From Albugo candida (taxonomy: Eukaryota; Oomycota; Peronosporomycetes; Albuginales; Albuginaceae): a stretch of 64,000 nucleotides of DNA. The DNA is taken from NCBI GenBank assembly GCA_905220665.1, contig CAJNAR010000176.1, forward strand, positions 62,001-126,000. The letters run 5' to 3'. The position numbers and the translations under genes were made by a program. The notes beneath the pieces are model-generated. The model did not search any database and had not been told where the DNA came from. It was given only the letters and a program-made list of their open reading frames with translations. Positions 59,831 to 64,000 of the stretch are shown in pieces. How positions within the stretch are numbered: position 1 is the first letter of the stretch; the number at the start of each line of letters is the position of its first letter.

Positions 59831-60589
59831 CTAAATGTAGCCTTTGACATACTCTAGATCAGCATTCTGAACGTGCAGAAAACGCAAGAAAGCCTTCCCA
59901 GCAGTTGCTCTGGCTCGACTGGACTTTCCAGGCTGCCGATCGGCCAAGGTCATCTGAAGTCGTATAGTGCGCAAATATGCAAACGATACACCCGTGACTT
60001 GGTATTTGTATTGACATACACATATCTGGCGATCTCTTCCAAACGGATACGTAAGATAGGCTGGCCTACCGGACCTACCTACCCTTAAGTGTTTATATTG
60101 GCCAAAAACATTCAAATATACTNTGTGATTGGATAACAATATGTTGATATGATTCTATTCGCTCGTCCCTCGCTCATAAATATTAATTTAGGTCGGATAA
60201 GTGGCGATATTCATCCATACAGCCATCGTATCGAGAATCGTTTCACGTGCTTCTATCGATACATTGATGAATGCTGCGTGCAGGTAATACATCAAAAGTA
60301 GACGGAATGTGTTGCAGATACAAGAGATTTGAAGAGACCTCAATACCTTACTTGAAACGATTTGATCGTTAAGATATAGCGCATGGCTGCTTTCGTGCGC
60401 ATAATCATCGGATACGAGAAACAAAACGTACGTTATCTGGCTAATGTTTTGACACGTAAAAATACGACACGTCACTGAGGTCGTTCGGACTTGCCTACAG
60501 TTCTGCGATGATATGTCTGAGTACTTAGTGGCCAAACGGCTCTCGTTGAAACGTATACATTCACCTACTTTTTTTTTATGGAAAGTCAA
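59831..60589 (-). pseudogene. Third, most decayed member of the 63.2-63.8 kb family
   Basis: Frame 60,589-60,188 has FTCQN..., FLVSDD and ALYLND. These line up with LCEN..., FIVLPGSDE and FIYVHD of the intact gene at 63,800-63,162. A later frame (60,139-59,831) has CQYKY and TAGKAFLRF, matching CQYGGD and SAGNKFFTF near that protein's end. No start codon or signal peptide is left and the frame changes at least once. One N is at 60,123. Order and strand fit a tandem array. Confidence 0.42.
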
Positions 60590-60599
60590 GTACTGAAGC

Positions 60600-61715
60600 C
60601 TTCTAGAGCACGTATCCAGTACTCTTCATTCTCGAAAGCGACGTTCGCTGTCGTGCTCTGACGACTCGACGCAAAAAACTCCTGAACATGATACAAAGCT
60701 CCAAGTTAGCATGTATGTTTAATTCCATTGGTCAAACGCTTTGGTTATTCTAGCAACTTCCAAGGTCGCAATTATTTCAAGCACAATGCGCAGTATGTGG
60801 GACGAAAAGACTCCAACCTTGACCCTATTTTTATCGCTCGCTTTTAGTTTCACTTTGAGAAATTTTTAATTGAATCAACTTCCGTATTACGACATTCATG
60901 CTCACATTGACATCGAAATACTAGACGAGAGGGTGCCGTCGCATTTTAATTATTGTTTTTGGATGTCGGCGAAACTTCGTGAATGATAATGTTCGTTCTT
61001 GATACAGGAACTGCGTCAGCAGAACACTACAATGAGTAATAAAACGCATAGGCTCGGAATCAATTGTTTCTCGTTTTGAAGCATTTTGGGAAGCTAGAAA
61101 TTGTTTGATGAGATTACTGCTGGGTATAAAAAAACGACTTTGATCTGATCCAAAAATAAAATTATTTTTTTGCGGCTTCTATTTGAATTTTTATTGAGCA
61201 AAGTAAAGTTCTGGAAGCTCAGCTTGCGATTTAGAACAATAAAGTTATAGCAGACAGTTTAAAGAACTCAGATACAACTGGCGAGAAGAGGAGACCGTCC
61301 GTGAAGTCTTACTATTTGATTTTTGAAATAACATTCCAGAATTGTCTTGAATTAATCGACAAGTCCGGCTACTCCGTGATTAGAGTATGGTGTTTTCTGG
61401 AGCAGTGAAGCGGAGTGACATTTTATAGTACAAAAACCGATCAAATGAGTAGGTTGGTCATGTGAGAGCTTCTGTGGCGAATGACAGGATTGTGAAGTAA
61501 ACGCAAACTTTGCCTCTAAAACTTGTGTACTGGTAATATTTGAGCATGTCTCGTACTGATACAGTGACCAACTCTGTCAACATAGACGAAGCGGCGCGAA
61601 AGTGGTGAATATACTTGTTCATATCGAGCCCTCCGAATGAGAAGAACTTCGCTCACGGGGAATAATTGTTTTCATGCGCATGAAGATTCCAAAAAAAGGA
61701 AATGAAAACATGATA
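60600..61715. other. No gene recognised
   Basis: No frame of note on either strand; AT-rich intergenic sequence within the secreted-protein cluster. Confidence 0.45.
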
Positions 61716-61721
61716 TGTATG

Positions 61722-62372
61722 TCAATTTGTCTCATTTTCAATAGTACAACAGGCCAATGAGTCCGCGTTGTCAAAATAAGCCCGGATAAGAATCCAGTAT
61801 CCATAGTGATTGCCCCAGTCTTGTTGGTTGAATGCAAGACATAACTTTGTGTAAATGTCGAAAGTGAAGTATAGAGCGGACTCGGTACTAAAACAATCTG
61901 ATACGTCGGGCACTGTTTTGGATGTGGTATCAATATGATCCGCTGGAATTAGGTTCACTTTCAAAAGCAATGGACCATAAGCACGGCATTCAATCCCGGG
62001 TTGATTAAATTCTCCAGGCTTTACATACCAGCACCACAACCATAGGATCCATAATTAAACGTACAATCATCTTTATAAATGCTGCGAACGGCCCCTGCTT
62101 CATATCATACATCGTTCGTATTGATGGTGAAGTATTGGCACATGACCGTAGTTTTTTTACTATGATGTGACGTCGACGTAGGCACTGGCACCGCACAGCC
62201 TTATCAAAAGGTCATTGTCACATTGGTAGATATTGTCTGCCGTTATTGTAACTTGAATAGGTGCGAATTGACCATTGATAAGGGTCAGGTCAACTGAACG
62301 CCTGACAATGACAGACGTGCTGTGCATTAGCGAAAGTATGAGAAAAATAAAGTGATTGGATCGGCTGTACAT
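61722..62372 (-). pseudogene. Broken paralogue of the 63.2-63.8 kb secreted protein
   Basis: An ATG at 62,372 opens a signal peptide (NHFIFLILSLMHSTSV) and about 70 residues, ended by TAG TAA at about 62,160. The sense continues past the stops: NYGHVPILHHQYERCMI matches NGYDTTIFTTRYEECAI of the intact gene. A shifted Cys/Gly-rich piece (DDCTFNYGSYGCGAG) follows. The frame 62,039-61,722 has IECRAYGPLLLKVNL ... VSDCFSTESALYFTF, matching SCQYGGDYLLNMRF ... IEDCSKCSAGNKFFTF. Stops plus two shifts mean a pseudogene, though the start, signal peptide and upstream motif are preserved. Confidence 0.6.
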
Positions 62373-62499
62373 TGTTGCAGTAGCTCTTGGTCTTAACGGC
62401 ATATTGGAGAAGGATATAACGTTGTGTGAGCATAGTGCGTGGTGGCTGAACAAACAGAAGTTTGCAATATTTTAGTCGATGGCATAGAGATTTGAATTG

Positions 62500-62511
62500 G
62501 TGACTCACAAA
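62500..62511 (-). promoter_or_regulatory. Shared upstream motif TTTGTGAGTCAC (pseudogene copy)
   Basis: The 12-mer lies 128 bp before the ATG at 62,372 and occurs again 128 bp before the ATG at 63,800. Weaker similarity covers about 45 bp around it. It could be a conserved promoter element or simply residual paralogue homology. The region also lies between divergent genes, 48 bp before the plus-strand ATG at 62,559. Confidence 0.5.
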
Positions 62512-62558
62512 GGCATGGATATAAGAAACAATGTGACACTTAGCACGTGGTATCGAGC

Positions 62559-62927
62559 ATGGTCGCCAAACAGTGCTGTAAGATAGTTTACCTATTGCTA
62601 GTAATTTGGATTGCTGGTAATGCTTACGCGATTTGGGTTGGTATTCCTATTTTGATTTGGTTTCAATTATCTGCACCGTTCACAATCAAGCCTTTTGCGC
62701 GAAGGTGCACAGAACTAGGATGTGTTTTTTCCTCATATTGGATGAGAAGTTCTGTTGGATGCCGAAAGGAATTCTACATATATGGAAATAATTCTGACTT
62801 GCGGTTTGTTCCTTTTTTCCGTATCATAGAGGATAAAAAGCATAAGAAAGAGAAATACGAATTGTTATTTTGTTCACTAATGTCCTACAGAAAGTATCGC
62901 CTCATATTAGCTTATGCGTTTCATTGA
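62559..62927 (+). CDS. Small secreted protein, 122 aa
   Basis: The ATG at 62,559 is preferred over an upstream GTG. It is followed by a clear signal peptide (CCKIVYLLLVIWIAGNAYA, cut after AYA). The mature part has a hydrophobic stretch (IWVGIPILIWF) that could be a second membrane segment. Three Cys follow (CTELGC ... GC), then a very basic region (EDKKHKKEKYE) and two further Cys-containing turns. The family is not recognised. It is divergent from the pseudogene at 62,372-61,722, with 186 bp between starts. The stop at 62,927 may be the true end or the start of an intron. Confidence 0.5.
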   Translation: MVAKQCCKIVYLLLVIWIAGNAYAIWVGIPILIWFQLSAPFTIKPFARRCTELGCVFSSYWMRSSVGCRKEFYIYGNNSDLRFVPFFRIIEDKKHKKEKYELLFCSLMSYRKYRLILAYAFH

Positions 62928-63161
62928 ACTTAGGATTCGAGTAAAATACACTCTCGAAACGATTGGTTTCAAAGCGTATAAAGGCTTCACGTGTAGAGCT
63001 GTAACCTTTCATGCATAAGCCGCATGGGCTGAGTGAATTTCAAGCATTCGAGGAAGAGAAACGAACGTTTGTCTGAAGAAATTGCTGTACGGATGCGTAA
63101 GGATAGAAACGAAAACAAGATTTCAGGCAAATGATTATATTTGCAGAGTTACGACACGTTA

Positions 63162-63800
63162 CTAAATTCTTTTGGCTGTTTGGCACTTTCCAGATGTAGA
63201 GTTTGTTGCTTCGAAGGCTCTGACGATTTCTGTCATCTCCTCGCATGTGCCACCTGACATACCGTCCGACTGGAAAGTAAAGAACTTGTTTCCTGCAGAG
63301 CACTTACTACAATCTTCAATTCTTTTCTGTTCTGATTCTGAACTCACCGTGGATTCAAATCTCATGTTCAAAAGGTAATCCCCTCCATACTGGCAACTAC
63401 GACGACCAGGAGTAGAAGTAGAAGTAGTAGTAGCAGTACCCACACACTGATTCCTGCTGCAGCACCACGATTCAGCTGAACATTGATAAATTGCGCATTC
63501 CTCATATCTTGTGGTAAAAATAGTGGTATCGTAGCCGTTTATATATGTTACATTCCGTGTGTCGTGTACGTATATAAACTTGCATGTTCGCAACTCATCG
63601 CTTCCAGGGAGTACGATAAATGCATTAGCGTCGAGTACATTCGACGCAATGACATTTTCGCAAAGTCTAGAGCTTCCTTCAATGAACGTTAATACATGGG
63701 TGTAGAGTTGTGGTTCTTGTCCCATACGAGTTTCAAATACGGCGAAGGCATTCGAGAGAAGCGTGTGGAGAAGGATAAATTGAAAGGACGAGATCTTCAT
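63162..63800 (-). CDS. Secreted Cys-rich protein, 212 aa
   Basis: The start is set at the ATG at 63,800, which gives a clean signal peptide (MKISSFQFILLHTLLSNAFA), instead of the longer open frame from 63,923. The mature protein has two halves. The first contains CENVIAS and a CKFIYVHDTRN strand and ends in a Cys cluster (CAIYQCSAESWCC). A Thr/Ser linker (TATTTSTSTPG) follows. The second half has CQYGGDYLLNMRF and DCSKCSAGNKFFTF, with two further Cys. There is no membrane anchor or enzyme motif. Two decayed relatives lie downstream on the same strand (62.4-61.7 and 60.6-59.8 kb). As the intact member it is probably functional; secretion is inferred, the role is unknown. Confidence 0.78.
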   Translation of the reverse strand: MKISSFQFILLHTLLSNAFAVFETRMGQEPQLYTHVLTFIEGSSRLCENVIASNVLDANAFIVLPGSDELRTCKFIYVHDTRNVTYINGYDTTIFTTRYEECAIYQCSAESWCCSRNQCVGTATTTSTSTPGRRSCQYGGDYLLNMRFESTVSSESEQKRIEDCSKCSAGNKFFTFQSDGMSGGTCEEMTEIVRAFEATNSTSGKCQTAKRI

Positions 63801-63927
63801 GTCGTCGTTGTTGTTGGTTTTGTGAGAAAGCTGAATAATGAGAGTATAATACGTCAGAATAGTGCGAGGTGAATGCAAATAGATGCAGTATGAAAATTTC
63901 AAGCTCCCGGTATAGAACATCAAATCT

Positions 63928-63939
63928 GTGACTCACAAA
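63928..63939 (-). promoter_or_regulatory. Shared upstream motif TTTGTGAGTCAC (intact gene copy)
   Basis: Identical 12-mer and identical 128-bp distance to the start codon as at 62,500-62,511, in otherwise clearly diverged surroundings. This favours a constrained element, but shared ancestry alone could also explain it. Confidence 0.5.
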
Positions 63940-64000
63940 TGTCTGTATACAAGAGACGGTATGTAATCATACAAGTGGGATGAGTGTGCTCGCCCAAATA

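Noticed and set aside
1..64000. CRISPR arrays, rRNA, tRNA, bacterial operons
   Set aside because: No regularly spaced repeats, conserved rRNA segments or convincing tRNA cloverleaf were noticed, and the content is eukaryotic.

Overview
The window looks like a gene-poor, repeat-rich stretch of a eukaryotic genome, most likely an oomycete plant pathogen of the white-rust (Albugo) type. The evidence is AT-rich DNA with short scattered reading frames, possible short introns, decayed LINE and Ty1/copia elements, and several small secreted Cys-rich proteins. One of these carries an exact C-x2-C-x5-G motif directly after its signal peptide, the hallmark of the 'CCG' effector class described in Albugo. 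The organism is inferred. No rRNA, tRNA, CRISPR array or prokaryotic operon was seen.

Layout. 1-16.4 kb is a graveyard of non-LTR elements: a minus-strand LINE (endonuclease then reverse transcriptase, 7.0 to 4.4 kb), a second plus-strand LINE remnant (12.3 and 15.9-16.3 kb), and an unassigned dispersed repeat present in opposite orientations at 2.9-3.5 and 15.1-15.6 kb. 16.7-23.3 kb and 49.8-56.4 kb are the arms of a large inverted repeat. Each arm has a core of about 5.3 kb that is virtually identical (17,203-22,588 and 50,725-56,037) inside clearly diverged outer flanks. Each core holds the same intact 382-residue secreted protein gene and the same broken coiled-coil gene. A decayed copia element (gag, protease, start of integrase) runs out of the left arm to 25.1 kb.

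The 26.5 kb spacer between the arms holds the most striking gene: two overlapping minus-strand frames (30,835-29,900 and 29,931-28,789). Together they look like one secreted protein with five diverged Cys modules, split by a one-base frame change. The spacer also contains a membrane-anchored pepsin-like aspartic protease pseudogene whose two catalytic motifs are lost. It is bounded by inverted repeats, so the whole is a 1.96 kb transposon-like unit (41,173-43,129). Next to it lie a small MITE-like element and a frameshifted paralogue of the 382-residue protein (43.8-44.5 kb).

The right end, 58.3-63.9 kb, is a cluster of secreted-protein genes: an apparently spliced gene with a pepsin-like C-terminal motif, a 122-residue secreted protein, and a minus-strand family of three. 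One of the three is intact (63,800-63,162) and two are decayed. The first two share a 12-bp upstream motif at exactly the same 128-bp distance from their start codons. Overall the window reads as an effector birth-and-death region: secreted genes duplicated, homogenised or broken among retroelement debris.
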